From positions 1,302,001-1,366,000 of the forward strand of contig OZ242308.1 of NCBI GenBank assembly GCA_965208015.1: a DNA stretch of 64,000 nt, given 5' to 3'. This DNA comes from Bin87 sp965208015. GTDB taxonomy: Bacteria > Chloroflexota > Dehalococcoidia > Lucifugimonadales > UBA3495. Shown piece by piece: positions 24,941 through 33,194 of this stretch (within the stretch, counting starts at the first letter, position 1; each line of letters begins with the position of its first letter). The translations under genes were made by a program, and so were the position numbers. A model generated the notes under the pieces. That model ran no database searches. It saw nothing but the letters and a program-made list of their open reading frames with translations, and was not told the origin of the DNA.

Positions 24941-26041
24941 TTAGAATTCATGGATGCGTGGAAGTACTTCGCGGCCGAAGAGTTTGATTTCGGCCATGAC
25001 GTCCTTGTGGTTGAGACCGGGTTGCTGGAAGGCCAGATCTACGACGCCCACGCCGCATCGCTCGTGGTAGGCGCGGAGTTGTTCGACCACGGTGTCGGGA
25101 CTGCCTACGAAGTTGATCTGGGTTCGCACGGCGCCACCTGACGGCGGGTCGGACGCCGGGGGTTCGGGAGCCGTGGTCGGTCGGCCGGCGCGGGCCGCCT
25201 GCACGGCCTGAGCCAGGGAGCGGCCGATGTTCATTCCACGCCCGCCGCCGGCGGCGTGCACGCGCTCGCGCAGAGCGTTGGCCTTCTCATCGGTCTCGGC
25301 CAAGCAGATGCCGCCGCGATATACAATGTCCTCCGGTTCAGGTTGCCAGCCGGCCTCGTCGGACCAGCGACGGTAATCATCGACCACGGCAGCCATATCC
25401 TCGGGGTGTTCGTAGGAAACGCCCAGACCGAGGTGGCGGGACGCGGCGAACTGGACGGTATCGGCGCTGCGGGTCGCCACTATCAGCGGCGGCAGCGGAC
25501 GCTGCACCGGCCACGGCCAAACGGACACCGTGCGGTACTGATAGTAACGACCCTCCCAGGAGAAGGGCTCCGGCTCGGTGAGGGCCTTGAGGACAAGGTC
25601 CATGGCCTCGATCAGCCGGCCGCGGCCCTCGGACGGGTTGAGGTCGTAAACCTGGTCCTCGCTGGGAGTGCCGCGCATGAACGCGGCCACCAGCCGGCCG
25701 CCGGTGAGATTGTCCAGCATGCCGATTTCCTCGGCGACGCGAACCGGGTTGTTGATGGGAAGCAACTGGCCCAGCAGGGCGATCTTTGCCGTGCGGCAAC
25801 GCTCGGCGACGGCGGCTGCCATCACCGCGGGGTTGGGCGTGGTGCGGTTTCCCGAGTAGTGGTGCTCAGAAAGGCTGATCCAGTCGAATCCAAGGTCTTC
25901 GGCTAGCTCGCACTCCTCCATCCCTTCCTGGTAGGAACGGAGAGAGACCTCCGGGTCGTGAAACGCCGGCGGAACGGGCCAACCGGCCGGGAACCGGTCA
26001 CGCTCGGCATAGCCCATGCAGCCGAAATATGATGCTTTCAC
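24941..26041 (-). CDS. LLM-class flavin-dependent oxidoreductase
   Basis: 366 aa from a GTG at 26041. An ATG further upstream gives a 433-aa frame, but its first 40 residues translate a palindromic intergenic repeat, so I reject it. Luciferase-like features: the start KASYFGCMGYAERDR, AEDLGFDWISLSEHHYSG (about 45-62), GMLDNLTGGRLVAAFMRGTP and a carboxy region beginning NFVGSPDTVVEQLRAYHE. Such enzymes use FMNH2 (or F420) and oxygen to oxidise alkanes, sulfonates or other compounds. Its partner reductase is not nearby. Confidence 0.87.
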   Translation of the reverse strand: MKASYFGCMGYAERDRFPAGWPVPPAFHDPEVSLRSYQEGMEECELAEDLGFDWISLSEHHYSGNRTTPNPAVMAAAVAERCRTAKIALLGQLLPINNPVRVAEEIGMLDNLTGGRLVAAFMRGTPSEDQVYDLNPSEGRGRLIEAMDLVLKALTEPEPFSWEGRYYQYRTVSVWPWPVQRPLPPLIVATRSADTVQFAASRHLGLGVSYEHPEDMAAVVDDYRRWSDEAGWQPEPEDIVYRGGICLAETDEKANALRERVHAAGGGRGMNIGRSLAQAVQAARAGRPTTAPEPPASDPPSGGAVRTQINFVGSPDTVVEQLRAYHERCGVGVVDLAFQQPGLNHKDVMAEIKLFGREVLPRIHEF

Positions 26042-26141
26042 GTCATTCCTATGGCCAGTGTTGGAAGTGTGCTCGAATGGCGCGATGTTAGGGGGGCGCA
26101 TCGGGGTTGTCAACGCGGAGCGGATCGTGCTTGCCCGCTTT

Positions 26142-26233
26142 GTCATTGCGAGGAGCGGAGCGACGTGGCAATCCCGTTGACATAGCGACAGGCCCTGGCC
26201 GCAACGAGATTGCCGCGCTGCGCTCGCGATGAC
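26142..26233. repeat. Palindromic intergenic repeat
   Basis: The left arm starts GTCATTGCGAGGAGCGGAGC at 26142; the right arm, 26206-26233, ends GCTCGCGATGAC. It is the widely scattered repeat type whose arms both read towards GTCATTGCGAG. It lies in the 381-bp gap between the divergent LLM and ThDP-enzyme genes. Confidence 0.6.
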
Positions 26234-26254
26234 GATCGGCATGGAGCCGTTTGC

Positions 26255-26282
26255 TTGACCGAGTACCGGGCAAGGCTATACT
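26255..26282 (+). promoter_or_regulatory. Promoter of the ThDP-enzyme gene
   Basis: -35 TTGACC (26255-26260), a 16-bp spacer and -10 TATACT (26277-26282). The start codon lies 140 bp further on, so transcription from here would give a long leader. Confidence 0.5.
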
Positions 26283-26422
26283 GTCGCCATTGTGCGGAGG
26301 AACGCGGCCGCTAAAGGGCAGGATGTGCCCGCTCCCCCAACTCGGATCGAAGACGTCGCCGCAGTTCCCTCATTTACCCCTTTTCTTACCCGGCAGGACA
26401 TTACATAATCAGGAGAGGCATC
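26283..26422 (+). other. Leader region before the ThDP-enzyme gene
   Basis: About 130 nt between the proposed transcription start and the ATG at 26423. I see a ribosome site (CAGGAGAGG) just before the start, but no convincing riboswitch, attenuator or small ORF. Confidence 0.3.
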
Positions 26423-28147
26423 ATGCAGACCAGAGAGATGACCGCCAGCGCGTCGCGTTTGATGGTCGAACAGATGGTGGCGTCGGGCGTCAAGTACGTT
26501 TTCAACAACTCGGGGTCGCGCGAGGCGCTGTTCTTCAACGAGCTGCACGCGCGTTCGGACATCCACGGCGTCCTTGGCCTGCACGAGGGCGCGGTGACGG
26601 CCATGGCCGGCGGATACACCCAGGCGAACCTCGCTCCTGGTGTGATGGTGGTGCACCTGGGGGCCGGCCTGGCGCAGGCGATGGGACAATTGATCAACAT
26701 CTGGACGGGCAGCCTGCCGGTGGTGGTGATCACATTCGCGGGGGACACCGGCAGCTTCGCCGGCAAGATCAGCCTGGACGTGAGCCACAATGCCGGCCCG
26801 ACGGCGATTGCCGCGCCGATGATGAAGGCGAACTGGACCGTGATCGAACCCGAGGGCCTGCCCGCCGCATTGGAGCGGGCATTGAGGGTGGCGATGACGC
26901 CGCCGGTGGGTCCGGTGCACCTGGCAGTGTATGACCGGCTGCTGGGGCCGACCGAATACACGGCGAACATCATCGACGGGCAGCTTCCGGAGATTCATGC
27001 GGGCTACCCGTCGGATGCCGACATCGACGCGGTAGCGCGGGCGCTGCGGGACGCCAAGCGTCCGCTGATGTACGTGGGCGACGGGGTGTGGAAGAGCGGC
27101 GCCATTGCCGAGGTCACCGCCTTGGCAGAGCGCTTTGGCGTGCCGGTGGTGGGAGATCCGCGCGCGGTCTCGATCAAGCACCCGCTGCATGCCGGTGGCC
27201 GGAGGTTGGAGCAGGCGCCCGACATCGATCCCGACCTGATCCTGTGCATCGGCGTTACCCACAACGGCGCCGGCAACGCCAGCGATTACACCGCGTTTTT
27301 CGACGCCGAGCGGACCATCGCCATCGGCGCGGACGCCGAGAACCTGGAAAACATTCCGGGTCTGGACCTGGCGGTGCTGGCGGACGAGAAGCGGGCGGCA
27401 CAGGCGCTGCTGGATGCCACGGATGGTTCGTCGGACGATTTGTCCGACCGCCGCAGCCGGGCTCGGGAAGAAGTGGCAGCGCTGCGGGCGCAGCGTCGGG
27501 ACGCTGCGTGGCGAGTACCGTCTGAAGATGGCAAGGTTCGGCCGGTGGCCTTGGGCGACGCCCTGGACCAGGCCCTGGAGAGCCGCGGCGGCGGGCTGGT
27601 GACCATCGAGCAGTTCGCCGTGGCACAGGACATCCTCGCCAACAACGGTGATGCCGGCAATAACCAGTACATCCGCCCAGCCGGCGGGTCGGAAGGATAC
27701 GGCGTGGGCATGGCGATTGGGGCCAAGCTGGGCGCGCCGGACACGCCGGTGGTCGGCCTGGTGGGCGACGGGTCGCTGTACTACTCGGACCACGCGCTGT
27801 GGACGGCGGCCAGCCACGGTGTGCCGGTGCTTTACGTAATCTCCAACAATGGCGCCTACGGAATCGTCGCCAGTTCCTTCGCCAATGCCAATGCCAACAT
27901 GCGCGACACTGGAGAATACCGTGGCGTGGTGCTGGACGGCATCGACCCGGTGAAGCTGGCCGAAGGGTTCGGCGTAGAGGCGATGGACGCAACCGACGAG
28001 GCCACCATCGGCGATGCCATCGAGCACGGGCTGGGGGTTGTCGAGCGGGAGAAACGGCCGTTCCTGCTGAACGTTCACCTGCCGCTGGGCCTGCCGGAAG
28101 GCGGGAGGCCCGGTGAGATTTACAACATGAGCGCCGAGCTCGGCTAA
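26423..28147 (+). CDS. Thiamine-diphosphate-dependent decarboxylase-like enzyme
   Basis: 574 aa with three ThDP-enzyme domains: amino-terminal PYR domain with the activating Glu in GLHEGAVTAMAGGY (about 54), a central domain (about 190-330), and the PP domain with the ThDP motif GDGSLYYSDHALWTAASHG ending at NN (about 450-480). It resembles benzoylformate decarboxylase and acetolactate-synthase-like proteins, which break a C-C bond next to a keto group. The exact substrate cannot be read. It has its own promoter and a palindromic terminator. Confidence 0.87.
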   Translation: MQTREMTASASRLMVEQMVASGVKYVFNNSGSREALFFNELHARSDIHGVLGLHEGAVTAMAGGYTQANLAPGVMVVHLGAGLAQAMGQLINIWTGSLPVVVITFAGDTGSFAGKISLDVSHNAGPTAIAAPMMKANWTVIEPEGLPAALERALRVAMTPPVGPVHLAVYDRLLGPTEYTANIIDGQLPEIHAGYPSDADIDAVARALRDAKRPLMYVGDGVWKSGAIAEVTALAERFGVPVVGDPRAVSIKHPLHAGGRRLEQAPDIDPDLILCIGVTHNGAGNASDYTAFFDAERTIAIGADAENLENIPGLDLAVLADEKRAAQALLDATDGSSDDLSDRRSRAREEVAALRAQRRDAAWRVPSEDGKVRPVALGDALDQALESRGGGLVTIEQFAVAQDILANNGDAGNNQYIRPAGGSEGYGVGMAIGAKLGAPDTPVVGLVGDGSLYYSDHALWTAASHGVPVLYVISNNGAYGIVASSFANANANMRDTGEYRGVVLDGIDPVKLAEGFGVEAMDATDEATIGDAIEHGLGVVEREKRPFLLNVHLPLGLPEGGRPGEIYNMSAELG

Positions 28148-28155
28148 CCAGTAAT

Positions 28156-28181
28156 GATGGGCGGGAAATTTCCCGCCCATC
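28156..28181 (+). terminator. Perfect palindrome after the ThDP-enzyme gene
   Basis: A 26-bp exact palindrome (GATGGGCGGGAAA and its complement) 9 bp beyond the stop codon. It can fold into a hairpin; with no U tract it may be weak, or it may act as a protein site. Confidence 0.5.
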
Positions 28182-28270
28182 GGCTTTGGGTCTGGTACGG
28201 TGCGGGAGCCGAGTGCGCTAGAATAGGCACAATAGGCAAGGTATTTGAGTGATCAGAGCAGGTTGGGGTT

Positions 28271-29035
28271 ATGCCGCACAATTTCTGGATGATCAATTGC
28301 AACGAGGAAAACTATAACGTTACGCGACGAATGGGGTTCACCGGGCAGGGGCTGAAGGCGGAATACCGGCGCAAGGTGCAACGGGTGGAACCGGGCGACC
28401 GGGTCATTTATTACGTGACTGGGTCTCGGGTGTTCACGGCGACGGCCACCGTGACCCAGGGGTATGAAGAGGTCGGATCGAGCCCGTGGATCAAAGAGGG
28501 CAAGGCCGTGTGGCCCTACCGCATCGGGATCAAGCCGGACGTCATCTTGGAGACCGAGCAATACATCGAGGCCGGGTTGATTGCCTACCGGCTGGAATAC
28601 GTGCGGAAATGGGCGCCGGAAGACTGGTACATGGCGTTCCAGGGCAACCTTCATCTGCTCTCCAAGAGCGACTTTTTCCTGCTGGAAGGGGAGATGCTCA
28701 AGCTCCGAGACGGCCGGGAAAGGGCATTGGAGCAGATTGACGCTGCTTTGGCCGCCGAAGAGGAACGCGTGAACGCGCAGCGGGAGCGTCGGCGTCGGAA
28801 TGCGACACGGAACAACTCCCGGCCACAACCGCCTCGAACCCCGGTGGCGCCAGATGATCCGCCCGCTACGGTGGAGGTTCCACCAAGGACCAGTGATGCT
28901 GAGGCGGAGCCGCCAGAATCTGGATCCTCCGCTGACAGCAGCCGCAATAACGGACGCGGGCGACGGAATCCACGGAACCGCGGCAGTAGCCGGAGATCGG
29001 TTCCCCGGCAATCGCCGCGCTACGACACCGAGTAG
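28271..29035 (+). CDS. EVE-domain protein with a long Arg-rich tail
   Basis: 254 aa. Residues 1-145 form an EVE domain (PUA-like superfamily): NFWMINCNEENYNVTRRMGF at the start, KVQRVEPGDRVIYYV, and the late FQGNLHLLSKSDFFLLE. EVE proteins are thought to bind modified bases in DNA or RNA. The last 100 residues are low-complexity, with a charged helix (about 155-180), Pro/Ser-rich sequence and a Gly/Arg-rich end, suggesting nucleic-acid contact. Its 3' end overlaps convergent queG by 16 bp. Confidence 0.85.
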   Translation: MPHNFWMINCNEENYNVTRRMGFTGQGLKAEYRRKVQRVEPGDRVIYYVTGSRVFTATATVTQGYEEVGSSPWIKEGKAVWPYRIGIKPDVILETEQYIEAGLIAYRLEYVRKWAPEDWYMAFQGNLHLLSKSDFFLLEGEMLKLRDGRERALEQIDAALAAEEERVNAQRERRRRNATRNNSRPQPPRTPVAPDDPPATVEVPPRTSDAEAEPPESGSSADSSRNNGRGRRNPRNRGSSRRSVPRQSPRYDTE

Positions 29036-30189
29036 GCGTCATTGCCGACGCCCAGCGCCTGCCTGATTTCCGATAGCACGTCAGCCTCAGTCTCGCCGGA
29101 CAAGGCGTCGGTCAGCGAATTACGGGCGGTGGCTCCGCCGATGCGGCCCAGGGCCCACGCCGCATGCTGCCGCACCAAAGGCGGAGCAGAACGCAACGCA
29201 CGGGTTAGAGCCGGCACGGCAGAAGGGTCGCCGGCATTGCCCAAAGCGACGCAGGCGTTGCGCTGCATTCCCGCGCGCTTGGCGCGCATGACCGGGGTTC
29301 CGGCGAAACGCTCACGGAACCGTTCGTCGGTCATCTTGAGCAGCTCAACCAGGTCGACCACAGACAGGTCGGTGCGGCCAAAGTTGGGGTCCCCGGTGGC
29401 TATCGCCTTGCGGTTGACCGGGCAGACTTCCTGGCAGATGTCGCACCCGAAGACCCAATTGCCCATCGACGCGCGGAGTTCGATCGGTATGGCTCCCTTG
29501 TGCTCGATGGTCAGGTAGCTGATGCAGCGACGATTGTCGACCACGTAGGGAGCGACGATGGCGTCAGTGGGACACGCCGGCATACAGCGGGTGCACTGGC
29601 CGCAGGTTTTGGAGAGGGGCGCGTCGGCGGCCAGCGGGAGGTCGGTGATGATCTGGCCCAACAGAAGCCAGGAGCCGTAGGTGGGATTGAGGATGTTGCC
29701 GTTCTTGCCGAACCAGCCGAGGCCGGCGCGAGCCGCCGCGGCGCGGTCGAGCATTGGCCCGTCGTCGACGTGCCAGCGGGCGGCGAACCGGCCGCCGATA
29801 CGCTCTGTCAAGTCCAGGACCATGCGGCGCATGCGGCGTTTCATGACGCGATGGTAGTCGCGGCCCCGGGCGTAGCGGGCGATGACACCCGCGTCACCTG
29901 AAACTGGCGGGTCTTCCGCAGGAAAATAGTTCCAGCCCAGGGAGATGATCGAACGAGCGCCGGGCAGCAGGGTTCCCGGATCCGTGCCCCGCTGCACACG
30001 CTGGGGATTGAACCAAGGCAGGCCGTCCATGAGGCCGCTGTCAATCCGGCGGAGGGCTTCCTCGCGTTCGGAGGCGAAATCTCTGGCGGAGGCGACCGCA
30101 ACCAGGTCGAAACCGGCATCGGACGCGGCCTCATCGACCCATCGGCGCAGTTGGGCCGGATCCACGGCGCTGTCTCCGGTGTCGTTCAC
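29020..30189 (-). CDS. queG: Epoxyqueuosine reductase
   Basis: 389 aa from a GTG at 30189 that overlaps the TGA of the previous gene by 4 bp (GTGA); longer starts lie inside that gene. Cobalamin-dependent enzyme for the last step of queuosine tRNA modification. Seen: HVDDGPMLDRAAAARAGLGW with the likely catalytic Asp (about 142), the cluster motifs C196-C199-C202-C206 (CGQCTRCMPACP) and C249-C252-C256 (CDICQEVCP), and a carboxy-terminal HEAT-like segment (about 310-380) typical of the family. queA is at 53973-55019. Confidence 0.93.
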   Translation of the reverse strand: MNDTGDSAVDPAQLRRWVDEAASDAGFDLVAVASARDFASEREEALRRIDSGLMDGLPWFNPQRVQRGTDPGTLLPGARSIISLGWNYFPAEDPPVSGDAGVIARYARGRDYHRVMKRRMRRMVLDLTERIGGRFAARWHVDDGPMLDRAAAARAGLGWFGKNGNILNPTYGSWLLLGQIITDLPLAADAPLSKTCGQCTRCMPACPTDAIVAPYVVDNRRCISYLTIEHKGAIPIELRASMGNWVFGCDICQEVCPVNRKAIATGDPNFGRTDLSVVDLVELLKMTDERFRERFAGTPVMRAKRAGMQRNACVALGNAGDPSAVPALTRALRSAPPLVRQHAAWALGRIGGATARNSLTDALSGETEADVLSEIRQALGVGNDAYSVS

Positions 30190-30725
30190 AGGTTCTCCCG
30201 CTGGTAGCGGCCGTCGTAGCCCTGATGATCCGGCGCGCTCAAGGGGAAAAAGACCAGTTGGGCGATGCGGGCGTCTCGCTGGAGGCGGAAACCGGCAGGA
30301 TTGTGCACCACCAGCAGCGCCTGGGAGCGGCCGCTGTAGCCGGCGTCCCACACGGCAGTGTGCACTGACACACCCATGCGCAGCAAGCTCGAACGCGGAC
30401 GGCCGAGGGCCATGAGCCAATGGGGCAGGTTGACTACCTCGTTGAAGGTGACCAGGTAATGGCCGTTAGGCAGAACCAGCCAGCCGTTGCGTCCGAAGTC
30501 CAGTTCGGTGGATCCGGGCAGCGCCCGGTGGGTATCGGAGACGCCGACGGCGCCAGCTTCTGGCAGAAACGACGCCACTGACCGCACGGTCACGTCAATG
30601 CCGTTGGGCTGGAGCTGGCCGTCCAGGTCGGGACATTCTTCCAGCAGTGGAGGATGTCCCGCCAGCAACGCCGCGATGGCGTCCCGATTGAGCGCGCCCT
30701 GGATGGTTGTCGTGTTTCTGGTCAT
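30186..30725 (-). CDS. dut: dUTPase of the dCTP deaminase/dUTPase family
   Basis: 179 aa. Family blocks: GQLQPNGIDVTV (about 36-47), GRPRSSLLRMGV (about 108-119), TAVWDAGYSGRSQALLVVHN and ARIAQLVFFPL, with the tail YDGRYQREN. At the site where dCTP deaminases have the catalytic Glu (LE before the F/Y-N), this protein has Val-Val, while the Asp of the dUTPase-type D-x-x-Y-x-G is kept. That favours hydrolysis of dUTP to dUMP over deamination of dCTP. It is translationally coupled to queG. Confidence 0.8.
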   Translation of the reverse strand: MTRNTTTIQGALNRDAIAALLAGHPPLLEECPDLDGQLQPNGIDVTVRSVASFLPEAGAVGVSDTHRALPGSTELDFGRNGWLVLPNGHYLVTFNEVVNLPHWLMALGRPRSSLLRMGVSVHTAVWDAGYSGRSQALLVVHNPAGFRLQRDARIAQLVFFPLSAPDHQGYDGRYQRENL

Positions 30726-30800
30726 TACACAGAAAGCAATTCACCCGCCGGCGTCGCTGTGGAGCACGCACGGCGGGTGGATTTGCGCAGCCGATGGCTG

Positions 30801-32426
30801 CTAGTCGTGCATGAAGTCCTGGATGTCGGCGGGCAGTGGCTCGTACTTGGGGATCTCGGTGACCACCGCCTGGGTGGTCAGGAGCATACCGGCGACGGAG
30901 CCGGCGTTCTGGAGGGCCGAGCGCGTCACCTTGGCGGGGTCGATGATGCCGCGGGCCACCAGGCCGGTGTAATCGCCGCGGTCGGCATCGAAGCCGTAGT
31001 CGCCCTCGCCGTTGCGCACGTTCTCGACGATGACGGCGCCCTTGTAACCGGCGTTGTCAGCGATGGTGTTCAGGGGCGCTTCCAGGGCTTCCCGCACCAG
31101 CCGGATGCCAACGGCTACGTCGCCGGCCGCGCCGTCCAGGATGCCGTCCAAGGCCGCTTGGGCTCGCAACAGCGTGACCCCGCCGCCAGGGATTACCCCC
31201 TCTTCGACGGCGGCGCGGGTGGCGGCCAGGGCGTCTTCGGTTCGGCTCTTGCGCTCGTTGAGCTCGGGCTCGGTGGCCGCGCCGACCTTGATAACGGCGA
31301 CGCCGCCGGCGAGGTTGGCGAGGCGCTCCTGGAGTTTCTCACGGTCGTAGTCCGAAGTGGTGTCCTCGATCTGGACGCGGAGTTCGGAGACGCGGCCGGT
31401 GATGTCGTCCTCGTGGCCGCGGCCCTCAACGATGGTGGTCTCGTCCTTGGAGGCGACCACGCGGCGGGCGGAACCCAGCTGATCCATGGATACTGAGTCG
31501 AGGCGCATGCCGGTATCGCTGGTGACCACGGTGCCGCCGGTCATGATCGCCAGGTCTTCCAGCAGGGCCTTGCGGCGCTCGCCGAATCCGGGGGCTTTGA
31601 CCGCCAGGCTGATGATGGTGCCGCGCAGCCGGTTGACCACCAGCGTGGCCAGTGCCTCACCCTCCACGTCTTCAGCAATGATGACCAAAGGACGGCGGCC
31701 ACCCTGGGCTACCGCCTCGAGGGCGGGAACCACGTCGGCGGCGGAGGACAGTTTCTGGTCGGTGAGCAGGAACAGGGGCTCGTCGATGGAGCACTCCATG
31801 CGGTCGGTGTCGGTGACGAAATGGGGCGACAGGTAGCCGCGGTCCAGGCGCATACCCTCCACAACGTCAAGTTCGTCGGTGAGGCTGCGGCTCTCCTCCA
31901 CGGTGATGATGCCCTCGCGTCCGACCTTGTCCATAGCGTCGGCGATCAACTCGGCGATGGCTTCTTCGTGGGCGGACAAGGCGGCGACGCGGGCGACCTG
32001 CTCCCGGCTCTCCACCGCGGCGGCCTGGTCGCTGATCTCATTGCACACGGCGGACACGGCCTGGTCGATGCCGGACTTCAGGGCCAGGGGGTTGGCGCCG
32101 GCGGCGACGTTCATGAAGCCGCCCTGGATGATGGAGCGGGCCAGCACGATGGAGGTAGTGGTGCCGTCGCCCACCACGTCGTTGGTCTTGGCGGCGGCTT
32201 CCTTGACCACCTGGGCGCCCATGTTTTCGTAGGGGTCGGGCAGTTCGATTTCCTTGGCGATGGTGACGCCGTCGCTGCACACCACGGGAAGGGTCCAGAC
32301 ACGCCCCAAAATAACGTTGCGGCCGCTGGGACCCAGGGTCAAGGCGACTGCGCGCCCGAGCTGGTCAACGCCGCTCATCAGGCTCTGTCGAGCGTTCTCA
32401 TCGAAAATCAACTGCTTTTCGGGCAT
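30801..32426 (-). CDS. groL: Chaperonin GroEL
   Basis: 541 aa, the 60-kDa ATP-driven folding chamber. Seen: LGPSGRNVILGR and GDGTTTSIVLARSII (nucleotide-binding, about 31-100), VVEGMRLDRGYLSPHF (about 190), the apical VIIAEDVEGEALATLVVNRL and GAGGG-type late motif VIPGGGVTLLRA (about 410). The carboxy end is PLPADIQDFMHD without the Gly-Gly-Met tail. No groES is adjacent and no CIRCE element is found upstream, so this may be an additional groEL copy. GGAGGA precedes the start. Confidence 0.96.
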   Translation of the reverse strand: MPEKQLIFDENARQSLMSGVDQLGRAVALTLGPSGRNVILGRVWTLPVVCSDGVTIAKEIELPDPYENMGAQVVKEAAAKTNDVVGDGTTTSIVLARSIIQGGFMNVAAGANPLALKSGIDQAVSAVCNEISDQAAAVESREQVARVAALSAHEEAIAELIADAMDKVGREGIITVEESRSLTDELDVVEGMRLDRGYLSPHFVTDTDRMECSIDEPLFLLTDQKLSSAADVVPALEAVAQGGRRPLVIIAEDVEGEALATLVVNRLRGTIISLAVKAPGFGERRKALLEDLAIMTGGTVVTSDTGMRLDSVSMDQLGSARRVVASKDETTIVEGRGHEDDITGRVSELRVQIEDTTSDYDREKLQERLANLAGGVAVIKVGAATEPELNERKSRTEDALAATRAAVEEGVIPGGGVTLLRAQAALDGILDGAAGDVAVGIRLVREALEAPLNTIADNAGYKGAVIVENVRNGEGDYGFDADRGDYTGLVARGIIDPAKVTRSALQNAGSVAGMLLTTQAVVTEIPKYEPLPADIQDFMHD

Positions 32427-32528
32427 GGCGGGGATCCTCCGCGAATGGGGTCAATGTAGTTGCAAACAGGAATAATGGTACTGAAAAGCGCGCTCTGCAT
32501 CCATTTCCGGGTGTGGCTTTCAGCGCAA

Positions 32529-32556
32529 CAATTTTCGGGCAACATGCCCGAAATTG
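32529..32556. promoter_or_regulatory. Inverted repeat between groEL and rpsT
   Basis: CAATTTTCGGGCA, ACA, TGCCCGAAATTG: a near-perfect 12-bp stem with one bulged T, about 100 bp upstream of groEL and 120 bp upstream of the divergent rpsT. It may be an operator for either gene. It does not match the CIRCE consensus. Confidence 0.35.
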
Positions 32557-32676
32557 TCAACCTGAAATAATGGGCGGTGGCCGGCGTCGTGGAAACCGGG
32601 CAAACGGCGGATGACAAACGGGGAGAGGGTTTGGTAACATCGTGTCCTATAAAAATAGTCCCGAGGAGTTAGAACC

Positions 32677-32931
32677 TTGCCGGCCCAGAAAGCCCACCGC
32701 CAATCCGTAAAGCGCTACGCGCGCAACATGAGCGCGCGTCGCGCCACCCGTACCGCCATCAACCGCGCTCGGCGTGCGGTAGCGGCGGCCGAGCCCGATT
32801 CTGAGGAAGCGGTGCGCAAAGCCATGAGCATGCTCGACGTCGCGGTCCGGAAAGGCATACTGCACAAGAACAACGCATCCCGGCGGAAAGGCCGCTTGGC
32901 AGCCGCTCTCAATCGATCCCGCGCTTCGTAG
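32677..32931 (+). CDS. rpsT: 30S ribosomal protein S20
   Basis: 84 aa basic helical protein starting at a TTG 7 bp after GAGGAG. The opening PAQKAHRQSVKRYARNMSAR and the end KGILHKNNASRRKGRLAAAL are diagnostic of S20, which binds 16S rRNA early in small-subunit assembly. It is a single gene, with lexA following after a 263-bp gap. Confidence 0.95.
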   Translation: MPAQKAHRQSVKRYARNMSARRATRTAINRARRAVAAAEPDSEEAVRKAMSMLDVAVRKGILHKNNASRRKGRLAAALNRSRAS

Positions 32932-33106
32932 ATTTCCAGCGCGCCAGAGCATCGGATCGCCCGGAGGTTGGTCAAACCCTGCGGGCGTTTCGGTTCATAT
33001 GCCTGGCGCTGCTGACGGTCTCCGTTCTTCGTGCCGGGGCTGCGCAAACCGCGGGCACCGGCGGATGATCCCCGTCGGCGCTCTGCATTTTCACGACCGA
33101 TGCGTG

Positions 33107-33135
33107 TTGACAACCAGTTGTAGATTTATTAGCAT
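33107..33135 (+). promoter_or_regulatory. lexA promoter
   Basis: -35 TTGACA (33107-33112), a 17-bp spacer and -10 TAGCAT (33130-33135), about 60 bp before the lexA start. A small palindrome ACAAC-CA-GTTGT (33110-33121) overlaps the -35 box. Confidence 0.55.
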
Positions 33136-33143
33136 ATCGGTGC

Positions 33144-33157
33144 CGAACATTAGTTTG
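33144..33157 (+). promoter_or_regulatory. Candidate SOS box in front of lexA
   Basis: CGAAC-ATTA-GTTTG differs by one base from the Gram-positive-type LexA operator core CGAAC-N4-GTTCG. It lies just downstream of the -10 box, where a bound repressor would block lexA's own transcription. Confidence 0.5.
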
Positions 33158-33194
33158 CGATGTGGAGAATTCACATGGTGTGGAGGTAGCCCAA

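Noticed and set aside
26276..28180. 634-codon minus-strand open frame opposite the ThDP-enzyme gene
   Set aside because: Its translation is His/Arg/Val-rich without motifs, while the plus strand has clear ThDP signatures, a promoter and a ribosome site.
32427..32676. CIRCE element for groEL
   Set aside because: The inverted repeat found here does not match TTAGCACTC-N9-GAGTGCTAA.
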